A stretch of DNA of 64,000 nt from Endocalyx cinctus (lineage: Eukaryota > Ascomycota > Sordariomycetes > Amphisphaeriales > Apiosporaceae). This document shows positions 36,173 through 47,546 of the stretch, piece after piece; position 1 is the stretch's first letter, and each line of letters starts with the position of its first letter. Location of the stretch: contig BCKC01000010.1 in NCBI GenBank assembly GCA_001600455.1, positions 1,246,144 to 1,310,143 on the forward strand. Reading direction: 5' to 3'. The position numbers and the translations under genes are program-made. The notes below the pieces were generated by a model, which was given only the letters and a program-made list of their open reading frames with translations, ran no database searches and was not told the origin of the DNA.

Positions 36173-36451
36173 ATGGACAAAGAAGGAGAAGGAGAAGGAG
36201 ATGGGAAAAAGACGTTTCCAAAGAGATACAACATGTTCTACTCGGACACTCTTGATGTTCTGGACCCTTTGACTCGTCTCGGTTGGCGCTGGCGTCTGAA
36301 AGCTTGGGTTTCTCGAGCTAAGGCTGCCAATCGTCGCCGTGATGAAGAGCGGGCGGAGCGTATGAAAAAGCAGTTCGAATTCGAGGTGGACGAGTTCCGA
36401 AAAGAAGTCCAGGAGGAGATTGAGCGCAATAAGAAAAAAGAAGAGAACTGA
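36173..36451 (+). CDS. Small charged protein, unknown function
   Basis: Single exon, 92 aa. The ATG sits in a favourable AAAAAATGG context. Residues 1-13 are a Gly/Glu/Lys stretch coded by GGAGAA repeats. The middle reads MFYSDTLDVLDPLTRLGWRW, and residues ~45-92 form a long helix of alternating Arg/Lys and Glu that could make a coiled coil. No signal peptide or membrane segment. I do not recognise the family. Support comes from the context of the start and the structured composition only, and no homologue is known to me. Confidence 0.5.
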   Translation: MDKEGEGEGDGKKTFPKRYNMFYSDTLDVLDPLTRLGWRWRLKAWVSRAKAANRRRDEERAERMKKQFEFEVDEFRKEVQEEIERNKKKEEN

Positions 36452-36884
36452 CTAATAATTAGGGTTAGGTATGAATTAATGACCCTTATGTCTATCGTAT
36501 TACTTTTACTAAGATCGTATAAACTAGCATTACTAAGATGTATATTTAATATCTTGAGCCGAATAAGGGGAAGAAGCCTCAACTTCTATTTTAGTGTCTA
36601 ATATTACATTTATGCAGATAGTCAATTACGACAGGTAATAATCCATTCTATTTTAGTTGTGAATTCTTGCTGCATCATTTTCTATGGATGCTAAACCGTA
36701 AGTTTACAAAGTCCTATATTTCGATCCTTTGTCTCATGACACTTTCACGGCGATAGGCAAGAATACATGTCCTTTGACTTCATTATCGTATCTCGTAATT
36801 AGATTTTATCTAGCCTCAATCCCCCCCTTGAATACATTAACCGACCTTAATCCGGGTGAGAATCCATTTCTCGTCCTTATCATC
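36452..36884. other. Intergenic between convergent genes
   Basis: 3' regions of the small charged protein and the bZIP gene; nothing else seen. Confidence 0.5.
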
Positions 36885-37803
36885 CTAATGCTGATCATTT
36901 ACCTCCTGACCCTTCTTCACATTTTCTATCATGTAAGAGCGCATGGATTCGCACTCGCAAGAATGGTGCATGAGCACGAGCGTCTTAAGCCAGACGACCT
37001 CGTCGTGCAGCTTGCTAGCATCTTTAGAAAGCGACTGGTTTCGCTCGTGTAGGTCCTGCTCGTGGCGCTGAAGCTCGTGTTCCTCGCCCTTGGCCTTCTT
37101 GCGGCACTTGCGGGCCGCCACCCGGTTCTTCTCTCGGACGGCCGCTCCTGGCTCTCTCGCGTGGTCTTCGGACGACTGATGAGAAGAAGCGGGAGACGAA
37201 GGTACTGCTGGTGGTGGTGCTGAAGTTTTCAGCGCAATCTTTCTCTTTTTATTTCGCCCCTCTTTTTTGGGCGAAGTAGAACGGTCATTTTCCTCCTCTT
37301 GGGCGTGTTTTCCCCGCCCCTCGCTGGGGGGATTTACTGGTATCGGAGCATCTCCTAGACATGGTTTATTGAATATGTACGAGGGGTCTATCGTAGCCGA
37401 TGTATTAGGAGGCAAGACTGAATTGAGCGGTATGTCGAAATCTTCTTGGAGAAAATTACCGCATTGATCCGTATTATCGGCATTGAGGCTGATCTTCTAG
37501 GATAGATGTTAGTCGTTTTTATGATATTTTCAAGATATTGGGGAATAGGGACCCCCTTACCACTTATTCAGTGATAAAAGAGGTATGTTTTATGTCATTG
37601 AAGTATTGAAGTATTGAATTATTGAAATTTGTAGTAATCACATTTGATGGAGTCCCTGACTGAAAGCCGAAGTCAAAGTTTTGTTGCACGTCCTCTAGGC
37701 CGTCCAAAGAGACCGGGTCGAGTAGATTGGTATTAATAGCGTTATAGAATTGGTCTTCGCCCATGGATGGTGCGTCTGTGGGTAGGTCAAGCAAGAATGG
37801 CAT
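36885..37803 (-). CDS. bZIP transcription factor
   Basis: Exons 37803-37642 and 37496-36885 give 257 aa. The basic region REKNRVAARKCRKKAKGEE has the N-x2-AA-x2-CR core, followed by heptad-type leucines in HELQRHEQDLHERNQSL and SKLHDEVVWLKTLVL. The zipper ends HHSCECESMRSYM, a Cys-rich tail common in Atf/CREB-like fungal factors. Residues upstream are Ser/Pro/Lys-rich. The intron uses a weak GTGATT donor at 37641. A stronger GTAAGG donor at 37559 exists, but its frame contains TAA just before it, so using it would truncate the protein. That makes this junction the least certain part of the model, and alternative splicing is possible. Confidence 0.85.
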
Positions 37804-40277
37804 GTTCTTTGTCGATGCAGATATGTATGGTATTTAACAAGTGGATAGTGATAGTTCAAAGAAAATGGAGAGCACATACTCAATTGACTTGTGTCTATAA
37901 TTTCTAGAGGAGGTTTATATATATACCATGGATATGCAACACATGATTGAGAAGGCGAATGCAATATTACGCCATGCGCTGAGTTAGTACTATTCCAGTG
38001 ACGTTACCGGTGAAATAAACCGCAGTTTCGGCACGGGTTGATGGGGTGGAGTACCACAATTGAATTTCAGATGTTGCTTCTCGGCGTCACACAGATATTT
38101 CACTGGCCGAGAAAAGAACGAAAAACTGGGGGGAACATTGGATTGGTGGTGCGGGATGCCCTACAAGACTGGAGAAAACCTGTTTGCCACGCTGATCCCC
38201 TGTAGGTGACTTAATCCGAGAACTCGATCACCCAATCTATCCACTTTCGACACTTTTGCATCTCCGACATATCGGTATTCTTGAATAGCCATCTCCAATA
38301 AACGAACCAAATAGTGTATTTCAACCCCTTTGCCACCCACTAAGAAGCACAAATTCAGGGGCTGTGTCTATCTAAACATGTACGTAATTAGTAGTACTAC
38401 CCATCTGTGGCTTACCAGTCGCACGTAAGTGAGAATGATTCTCCCAAAAACAGTAAATACCAAGATAATCACGTCGACCCAATATATGCGGGTGAATAAT
38501 CAAAGTGCTCACTAATCTAATTGAATAATTTGTACTGGAAGGGAGATAAGACGCGAGTGTTTACTATACATATTATATATTATTATAAATATGTATTGAA
38601 GAGTATAACGGCTTATATTATCTCCATCTTATTTTCCACTATAAATGCAAGAATTTGGACACAAGTAAAGAAAGAAAACAAGTATAATTGCGAGTTCGGA
38701 CTTCGCAATAATCGAACCTTGCATTCCCCCCTCCTCTAGGCAACCCCATTATTACCAGCTCCCAGTGCCACAAATATCGTTCTGTTATTTTTTCATTGGC
38801 TGTGGGATTCCTAGAAATGGAATCAAGTCTAGAGATTCTCGCGCAAGCGAATCTAGATTTCTGCATTGTAAATATTATGATTTTATAGTATCTGGAAGAA
38901 TCGGTATAGACCTAATATCTACCCTCGGTGCTCTGATAAAATCAGATCACTCATGTGAGATAGACTTCTCCTGCATATGTCTCGAGCATATGAATATAGG
39001 GGAAGAAAGGCGACTTCTGAGGGAGACAAGAGACATCACGACAGTTTCTAGAGGTTCGAGTGAGTTGCCTTAGAAGGTAGAAAACACTTTGACGAGACCC
39101 TTTTCCGTATAAGGACGGTATAATGAGGCCGAGAAGATTCAGACTGGTCATCGCTACAACATCCAAAATTGAAGGCTCTGAGCACTCTGATACTTTAGCC
39201 AGTATCATCAATTCGGCGTCAACCTTGTAAGTCTCAGGGGTAGGTCGACGAGAGTCGGCGTCTGGAGCGTCCTGGTACGCGAGGTGACATGGTGAGCCGG
39301 TCGGTATTTCACCTTCATCGTGGGCGGTTTAGAAGAAGCCGACACGTTATATCTACACACTTTCGAGATTGATAACCTGGAGGTGGAGGTGAAGAAGACT
39401 CAGGTGATTAAGGTTCATGAGGGTAACGTCCAAGAAATGAGTATGGAAACAAGAGATGTGACCAAAACTTGATACTGAAACAGCTCTGGGCAAGGGCGTC
39501 GCAGAGAACTTCAAATTCACTCTTTTCCTAATCCACCACAGCGATTTCTTATTCTTCAATTGTATGAATAGCCCACTCTAATGTAACTCGAATCTGGAAT
39601 TTGACTGCCTAGAGATAAGCTGCCAGGCAGCGACGTACGGTTGAACAAGGCACCCATTCACCCCACTTACCGCAGGGTAGGTAAGCAGCAGTCGGGATAA
39701 TGATGATATCACGACTTCTCTTCTCGTCGTCAAGAACGATTCATTTTATCCTCGGTATCGTAAAGGCACGACGTGGTTGTATCACACTGGCTAATCAGTT
39801 CAGAACAATATTTCCGGTGACGCTGATGTCTACGACGCATACTCGTGCTCTTGCCGATTTCACTCGAGCAGCATGCGGTCATCATGAGCCGGGCCAACAA
39901 GCCACGTAATTAATTCCGTGTAACCTTCTATGTAACGTTCCCGGGGCATTCGTTCCGGAATGGTGCGCTTCGTACTACTTACACGGACGTACCGTGCCGT
40001 GGTTGTACCGCTTCTCAATCGTTTAGCGTTTACTCATATAGATCTAATATGCGGGTGTATGCTTGAAGCGTATGCACGACGTTTGACGACGAGATTGCGT
40101 ATGTCAAACCATCCTGGTATTCATGTCCCGGGATCAGTGAAACGCAAGAGTATATAATCTCGTTACTCTGGCCGGTGATTTAGTTCGAAATTTGAAGAAA
40201 AGCATAAAGATTTCAATAGAGGAAAATATCTATTAACTTATTCAATCTCTCCGCATATCAAAGTAATAATTATAAAA
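37804..40277. other. Long intergenic region, no supported gene
   Basis: 2.5 kb between divergent genes. Several frames of 60-100 codons exist (38765-39073 plus, 38951-39211 minus, 39353-39559 minus) without motifs or codon bias. It includes the promoters of the bZIP and FAD oxidoreductase genes. Confidence 0.5.
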
Positions 40278-41863
40278 ATGTCATCTACCAAAGAGCACAA
40301 GAATTCATACCTACCCGTCCCAAACGCCACGGTCCCCTATTGGCGCACGGACCTGCATCCTCTAGACTCCCACCGGTCCACTCCGGACCTACCGTCCGAA
40401 TGCGACGTGCTGATCATCGGAGCCGGCATGTCCGGGGTCTCGGTAGCGTATCACCTCAGCCAAGATTCTTCTTCTTCTACCCTTCCATCCATCCTTCTCC
40501 TCGAAGCCCGCCAAGTATGTTCCGGCGCGACGGGACGTAACGGCGGACACGTAAAAATCAAGACGCAGACGATCCTCTCCCTACTGAAACGGGGAGGAGA
40601 TCTCGCGGCCACGCAGGAATTCGTCGGTTTCGTCCGGGACCAGATCTACGCCCTAAAGGACGTGGTCGAGACCGAGCGACTGGATTGTGAATTCGAGCTG
40701 CGACGAAGCTACGACGTCTTCGTCGGCGGCTCCAGGCGCGAAGTCGATCGGGATTCTTCCGTTCGGGCGGCGTTCGAGGAGAGGTTAGGACGGAAAGATC
40801 CCTGGACGCGCGATTACGATTTACTATCGAGCGAGAAGATCATGGCGACTGAAGGAAAGAAGGATAAGATGAAGAAGAAGAAAAATAACTTCGTCGAAAA
40901 CGTCACGGCCATCCGAGACGCGGATCTAGCGTTCAGCTCCCCGGCGTGCTCCCTCTGGCCCTATAAATTCGTCACGCAGCTGCTCCAGAGAGCTATGGAA
41001 CGCAATCCCCGGCTTAACCTGCAGACGGAAACGCCGGTCTTGTCCGTCTCCGAGAATGACGACGGATCGACGACGGTGCACACGCCGCGCGGATCGGTTA
41101 AGGCCCGAAAGGTCGTCTTCGCGACCAACGCGTACACGCCGGGCCTGCTACCCGATTTCGAACCCTCCATCACGCCGTATAAGGGCACAGCCGCGCACAT
41201 GGGGCCTCCCGTAGACAAAGGGAGCGAAAAAGTCTACCCGCATCTGAGCCATACGTACAACATCGAGTACGGCGTCGAGGCGAGGGGTATGGACGAGACG
41301 ATCGATTACCTGAACCCGCGGCCGGACGGCGGGATCGTCGTCGGGGGAGGCGCTTGGCTGATTAGGGCTCCCGGTAGTAAGGACGAGTGGAAGGGCACGC
41401 TCGACGATAGTACCCTGTTCGAGTCGATTTCGAAAAGTAAATATTTCGAGAACTACATGCAGAGGAATTTTCGCGGGTGGGAGGAGAGCGGATCTGTCCT
41501 GGATAGGACCTGGACCGGGAGTAAGTTTTCCTCTTTCGTTCTCTCGATCCCTGCGTCGAAAATATCTGTCATTACTTAATACCCCTATCTTTTCTTGTGA
41601 CTATACTTATTAACATTTTTGAACCAAAAAAAAAAGTCATGGCCAGCACGCCCGACCAGATGCCTCACGTAGGCGAAGTCCCGGGCCGTAAAAACCACTG
41701 GCTCCTCGCGGGGTTCAACGGCGGCGGGATGCCTTTAATCTTCTTAACCGCGAAGGCGGTGGCCCAAATGGTGCGCGGCGGTGCTTCCTTTGAGGACGCA
41801 GATCCGAAGTTGCCGCGTTTTTTTAAGGCTACGGATGAGAGGATGAAAGCGGGACGGAGCTGA
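40278..41863 (+). CDS. FAD-dependent oxidoreductase, DAO family
   Basis: Exons 40278-41520 and 41637-41863 give 489 aa. VLIIGAGMSGVSVAYHL is the FAD GxGxxG strand, followed by LLLEARQVCSGATGRNGGH, typical of DadA/solA-like amine oxidases in fungi. Later blocks are KVVFATNAYTPGLL and PDGGIVVGGGAW. The spliced WTGIMASTPDQMPHVGEVPG closes the flavin site, and LLAGFNGGGMPL is near the C-terminus. A charged insert (KKDKMKKKKNN) occurs mid-protein. There is no signal peptide. Members oxidise small amines or amino acids, releasing peroxide; the substrate is unknown. The 116-nt intron ends in an A10 run before the acceptor, and its phase is confirmed by the conserved motif across the junction. Confidence 0.93.
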
Positions 41864-42587
41864 TGCCTCGTTGTAGTTAGCCAGGTAATATACTGGTAGT
41901 TGTTTTGTTTAGGGTAGGATATCTAGAGCCGGGGTGTTTGAGGATTATAAAAGTTGAGATATCTTGTTATAATAAAAAAGGATGTATGGTGGATCAGGGG
42001 GTGAGTGGTTGGCAACATAATATAAAGGGGTAATTTCTCTATGTTCGTAGGACAATCTGGATAACACACCTTCACATTGCCCACGCCTGAATCACTAACC
42101 AACGAAAAATTTCCATTAGATTGATTAAACGTCAAATAGACGAAAAGTATCTCGAAACATTAGTCTTCTGAGATTATACCGTGTTTGCCTCTATTATACT
42201 GCCTATCTGTTCACCGCAAGCGATCTCTCATCCTTAGTAAACGAACGCGCTAAATGACAGAAAAAAATCTTCCCGTGGCCCCCATTCTCGCCCTTACTCG
42301 CCCGCGCGTCGCGTCGGGACATTATCAATGCTTCCCACCATATGTAAACCCTTAAAAATCTATATTCTCCCCCCTTTCGTATTCACTACTGGGTTTGAAA
42401 GAGAAAAAAAGAAACCCCCGGAAGGAACGTGAAAGGAAAAAAGAAGAAAAAAAAAAACGATATGCCTCCTCGCATCTAGCCGGGCGAGTATGTTCTAATT
42501 ATATCTAACTAGTCAAAAAGAATAAAAAAAAGGGAAATAAATCTAGAGGGGCTGGGAGGATCGTATCTTCCTTTCGGTGGGGTATTT
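41864..42587. other. Intergenic between convergent genes
   Basis: 3' regions of the oxidoreductase and the oxysterol-binding protein; purine-rich around 42400-42540. No gene seen. Confidence 0.5.
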
Positions 42588-44251
42588 TCAAATGATACCT
42601 TTCAGGTCCCAGTTCCCCTTCTGCGCCCTCTCCAAGACTTGTCTACCCTTTTCGGTAAGGTCAGGCTTACCCCCTTTATCTGTGATTTGGTCGAAGAAGA
42701 CGGGCTTCCACGTCTCGTTATTTGCCTCGCGCTGTCTCGCCTTCTCTCTCTGTTCCTCTTCGAGCTCGACTTTCACGTTTGTCGCCTTGGAGAACTGCTT
42801 GGACATGATGGCCTGCGTAACACCGTCCCATAGGGTGAGCGATTCGTTCTTGGCTTGCTCCTCCTTCGGTGGTAGAACCTTGGGTGCGACAGCTAGAGGG
42901 TTAAGATCGATAATCGTATATTGACGGTCGGGAGGGTGAGAGTCCTACGGAGAGTTCTTGTTAGCGTATGACCTATATTTTGCTAAGGAAATTATCGTGG
43001 AATACATACTACAGGCTTCGGCCCTAAGGTGAAGACGATGCGATCTTTCCACGCACCACCCAACCGTGCCACGACATCCGAGTCAGGCACATCCTTGATA
43101 CGGATTTTGGTATCATTGTCCGGGTCGTACTTGAATACGACTCCTTCGACCTTGTTCTGGGCGCGACCAAGCCATCCGTCTTCGATGTAGTGGAGTATAG
43201 CTTTTAGTTTTGTCTTGGGACATGTGACGTATGCAAAATCCCCGACGCTGACACTCAGAGCACCCCGCAGAATGCCACCCAGGTGTGCGGCGGGGTGAGT
43301 AAGCTGGTATGTTTCATTGTCTCTCTTCTCGAGGGTGATGAATATACCGAGGTTGTGTTCACCCGGTGAGACCTTGATGGTGGTACCGGTAAATTTGGCG
43401 CTAATCTGATCGAAACCCCTAGCATGTAGACCTTTTTCGGGGCAGCTAACGTAAAATGCGCTGACGGGAGGGTGATGTGATGTTTGTTCGGTAAGATAAG
43501 ATATTCTTACGGTGGGGCCAGTGGGGGCGACGGCGGTCTGGACGACGGACAGGTTGGAGGCCGTTCGAGGGTCGACCTTCGCAGATTTCATCGAGGAAGC
43601 GCTGCTCGCTACGCCGCTCTCGGTAGAGAGGTTCTTTGTATCTATACGTGGCGCATTATCCTCGGCTTCCCAATTACACCTAAAGAACTCCCCCAAGCAA
43701 GAGTTGTACGGCTTGCAGGGTTTACCCTTGACATATTTAAGATCTTTGGTGAACCAGAAACGAAGGACTTCGAGCATGCGATCGAGAGGTTCGTCCGAGG
43801 TACCGATGGCGGCAAAGGCGCTGGGGTTGTCAAGGTAGTTCCAGTACTCGAGGTTTGGGGTAGGTTCAAGAAGTTGAGATGGTAGGGAAAAGCGGACGGC
43901 AGCGAGATCGGAGACGCCTATAAATCTGTGAATTTAAAAGAGAATAATGATCAGCGATTATGTTTTTCAACTATATTTCAGTGTTGATAAATTTAACGAA
44001 GTAGTCGTATCGGTTTGAATGACCTCGGGATAACTTGTCCGTAATCAAGTCAAGTACGTAATACGTATATGGAGGATCAAACAAGCACGCAATACGCATA
44101 ATACATATATGACGGCGGTGAAATATCGGGGTACTTTAAGTCGGACGAGGTGTGCCTCTTACTTTCTCAATATGGATACGAATGTCTTTAATTTAGAGCC
44201 ATCATTCTGAGGAATATCCTCGTTTGCAGTAGGAGGCGGCTCCGAAGCCAT
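42588..44251 (-). CDS. Oxysterol-binding protein, Kes1/Osh4-like
   Basis: Exons 44251-44163, 43925-43010 and 42944-42588 splice in frame to 453 aa. The protein is a stand-alone ORD domain without PH or ankyrin parts, as in Kes1/Osh4. A short polar N-terminus leads to SKLKTFVSILRKFIGVSDLAAVRF, here spanning intron 1, which resembles the lid region. The family signature EQTSHHPPVSAFY is present, after KGKPCKPYNSCLGEFFRCNW, the PI4P-binding segment. The C-terminus TWKPVFF and GNWDLKGII is typical. These proteins exchange sterol and PI4P between membranes and affect Golgi lipid balance. There is an insert of about 45 polar residues between the phosphoinositide block and the signature. Confidence 0.95.
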
Positions 44252-45085
44252 GATTATTGTCGTGATAGAAAGAAATCGGTTCGCCGTTGGCGGTATAGTT
44301 TCGTTGCAGAGGGGGATTGATTGATTGGTGATTTATCTGAAGAGATATATCCTCAGACGAATCGGGTCCACCGTAATCAAGAACAAATGATATTTCCCGA
44401 ATATCAAAGATTCGATTATTACTTTCGATCTTTTTGTAATTTATAAATAAGCTTCTAGGGAATATTAATTTACGAAAATAGGAGGATACGGTTAAGAGAA
44501 AAAAAGAATATATTGGGAGATTTATGGAGAGGCGACCAAGTGTTTTTTTTAGGTCGGAGTTTTAGGTGTGTACAGTGGCAGAATAGCAGAGTAGGTCAAT
44601 GTTGGTCATGTTTGGACAAGGGTCTTCTTAGTTTGGTCCTTTGATGGTGAACAAAAACATGTGGGATGAAGATTTCCCTGACTCGTATTGGTCCAAATTT
44701 CAGGGTCGTTGGTGCGATAAGAAGGATATCGACACAACGAAGTCTACGTTATTTACGGCGTAAGAATATATGCACTGTGTAATATGTCGGTATCTGATTG
44801 TATGTACTCCGTACTCCGTACAAGAGTTAATAGACTTGAAAGAGAAGAAGAAACAGAAAAAGGTAAGGAAGTAAATATATAATCTCAACAAAATTTATTA
44901 TATAAAAGATACTTACTATTATTGATGTTATTACTTCAATATTAGAAGAAAGTTTATATACTCTTGGGATAACTACACATACATGTACGTCTTATAAAGC
45001 TTGTAATTATTTAGTGTACAGTAGTACGCTACATTTAGCTTCAAGGTACCTGACAGGCCTGAAGGGGCACTGGATATTATATACA

Positions 45086-45095
45086 TACCTAGGTA
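45086..45095. repeat. TACCTAGGTA palindrome, copy 1
   Basis: Perfect 10-nt palindrome, one of four in the window, in an intergenic stretch. Confidence 0.9.
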
Positions 45096-45346
45096 GTTCA
45101 GTATATCCTCGGTGTAAAAAAAAAAAAAAAGACCATTAATAGCTGGTACGTAAATGATACGCTCTCATTATTCATATACACAAACTTATCAGTATACAAA
45201 GTAATAGATCAAAAGAAATTCATTTCAATTCGGACATTTCGAGTATAAAAATGACCTCATTTATTTTAACGTCGAAAATCAAGACGTATACTTTATTAAC
45301 CAATCATTTACACCACGAGGCCCTAGTCCGGTCATTCATGTGGCAT

Positions 45347-45356
45347 TACCTAGGTA
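45347..45356. repeat. TACCTAGGTA palindrome, copy 2
   Basis: Perfect 10-nt palindrome, 261 nt from copy 1, in the same gene-poor region. Confidence 0.9.
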
Positions 45357-47103
45357 CCTTCAAGTTCACGCTACCCCTCCAAGTCAACTGAAGTAGCGTA
45401 GTATAATCCATACCGTAAATTATACACTGTGACCGGTTGTCTCTCCGACGAATAATACCTAACATCAATCACATTGTCCGTTTATTTATTATTACTCGAG
45501 AGTAAAGAAGAATATATGCTAACCTAGTTTCATCAGTTTCGTCATTAAGTTAATATCTCGAAGACAGTATTATCCGATATTCGATATCCATTCTCGACCG
45601 ACTTGAAGATTCAGTACCTACTTAGGTATAAGGTTATCACGAAATCAATCTTCGGCGTGACGTCATCCTCGTAAGCTATCCTCCTATCCATGAATCCGGG
45701 GAATCTGGGGACCTCCAGTATGTTTGCTGATTAGAGAAGAAGCTTAGGTAAGGTAAGGAATCAACTACCCTTGGAAAGAGATGAATGGATGCTACCTAAA
45801 ATTGACCCTGATTAAATTATCGAATCATCTTATTTTCTCGCTGAATTTCTACGCACGTCGGTAAAGCGTAATACTAAGGAGAGACTTTTAGCGTCCAGTC
45901 CCTCGCGTAGAATATCTCAAGTGATATCAATGGAAATAAGGATATAAAGATTCTTTTGATACCTACAGTATATGTACGTGGCTGCGTGTCTCCTTTTAGG
46001 GAGGTCCACTAATATGACAGAGAGTTTAATTAGACAACCCTCGACGAGGCTTCCGAGTAATTGGTTAGTATTGTCTTGAGATGATCAGATCTACCGTGCT
46101 ATTTCTCACAATATTCATTGGATGCTCTCCAAGTGAGATTAAACATGAGCCCGTATTCTTCTGTTAAAACCAGAGACTTTATATACAGTTAGATAGAAGA
46201 TGCCTTTACTCGAGTCAACTCCCAATTACCTATAACATCACGTCAACTTTTTCAAAAGGAAAGGCTATCCCCGTTGAACGAGTAGGCTCTTCTACCTGTC
46301 TTGATTAACTCTTGAGGTAACAGTAATTACGAACACAAAATATCACTACTGGCGTCCACTTTCGCAAAAGAAAAAGGCACTGCTTTACTGGAGACATCTC
46401 AAGCACTTGTGTTATGATTACATTGCAGTGACTCCAGCCCAGTGAATCCTGCATATATCAGACGAGTACGAGGACATATGATTTGGGTATCACAGAAACA
46501 TAATAACAAGGCAAACACATCTAATTACCTACCTATGATGTGTCAGGTTCACCTCTATAGGTTATAAATATAGTAAATCAAAGCTTAACTTATATATATC
46601 TATCTTCTCATTGGTTAAACCTCGTTGCCGGTCATTTTTACGAACAATTAACTTGCTATTCTTCTTATCAATATGTATATTTTCGTTCCGTTCGTCAGTT
46701 GAGTGTGCGAATCGCAACTTCTAAATAGAGGTAATCACAGCGAACTGCTAAATAGTCACTGACTACCGTTATTCATATATCTTTTCCTTGAGTAGTCAAT
46801 ACCCCTTGTCAGAACATCTATAAATTCCATGTCTCGTACCGAAGTAATCATTCGTATCTCTTTTCATTAATACAACTCATCCATTACATTCCTCGTACCT
46901 ATTCCATAAATAAAAACTTTCTCTTTCTTGAACTCAACCTTGCGTTCTACTATACACCTTACGGAGCCCCTCTAAATATCCTTCGAAAGCATATCTCACC
47001 TTTACTCGCTCATATTACATAGCCTCGCGGTTGTCGTACTCAACCAACCAACGCCCAAACAAAAGTCCCCTCCTCGGTATTTGCCAGTCCATAATACGCG
47101 GCA

Positions 47104-47546
47104 ATGTGCGGTCACGTCTACGACCAAATCATATGTGATCTGTGCTACGATATTATCGATGGCATGAAGCCGACGGGCAAGGAGTATATATGCGATAGTA
47201 AGTAGCTACTTCATTTCTACGCTAAAATATTCCCTTGGAGTACCTAAAATATAACGTTTCCTCCCGTCATATATACACCTTTCTCATGTTTCAAATCCTT
47301 CCGCTCTTTCCCCATTCTTTCCATATCTCGTACTTGTAAGTAAATGAGGGTTCTTTCATTACCATTCACTAATGTCTCGAAATACGATCAGATGCCCTGG
47401 CTAAGGATGGCCAATGGGGATCCTGCGGGAAAACTGGCGAGATAGTACGGAACGAACCGAAGCTGACCAACGACATTTGCGACGAGTGTAAACGAGATAT
47501 TCAGAAGAAAATAGACGAGGACAGGAAGAAGGGACTCCACCAGTGA
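47104..47546 (+). CDS. Small Cys-rich protein, putative zinc-binding
   Basis: Exons 47104-47197 and 47392-47546 (194-nt intron, GTAAGT...TCAG, phase 1) join to 82 aa; neither exon alone is long. The protein begins MCGHVYDQIICDLCYD. It has Cys at 2, 11, 14, 30, 43, 61 and 64. The CxxC pairs at 11/14 and 61/64 (CDEC) could hold one zinc ion as a ribbon, with Cys2/His4, Cys30 and Cys43 available for a second. The last 18 residues are mostly Lys/Asp/Glu. No signal peptide. I do not recognise a family; resemblance to small cytosolic fungal zinc-knuckle proteins is only in Cys spacing. Frame continuity and codon choice support it. Confidence 0.65.

Larger units (their letters stand above)
44252..47103. 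other. Long gene-poor region
   Basis: 2.85 kb, A+T-rich, with no open frame of interest beyond a 63-codon artefact. Two perfect TACCTAGGTA palindromes fall here. The last ~250 nt are pyrimidine-rich and look like a promoter for the Cys-rich gene. Confidence 0.55.

Noticed and set aside
38990..39075. GGTTCGAG resembling a tRNA B box
   Set aside because: No matching A box or cloverleaf could be drawn upstream.
38765..39559. Several 68-102 codon frames on both strands
   Set aside because: No motif, no codon bias, overlapping frames on both strands; typical of noncoding DNA.
44252..47103. Possible CRISPR-like or tandem repeat array suspected from recurring CCTAGG motifs
   Set aside because: Copies are unevenly spaced short palindromes with no repeat-spacer structure.
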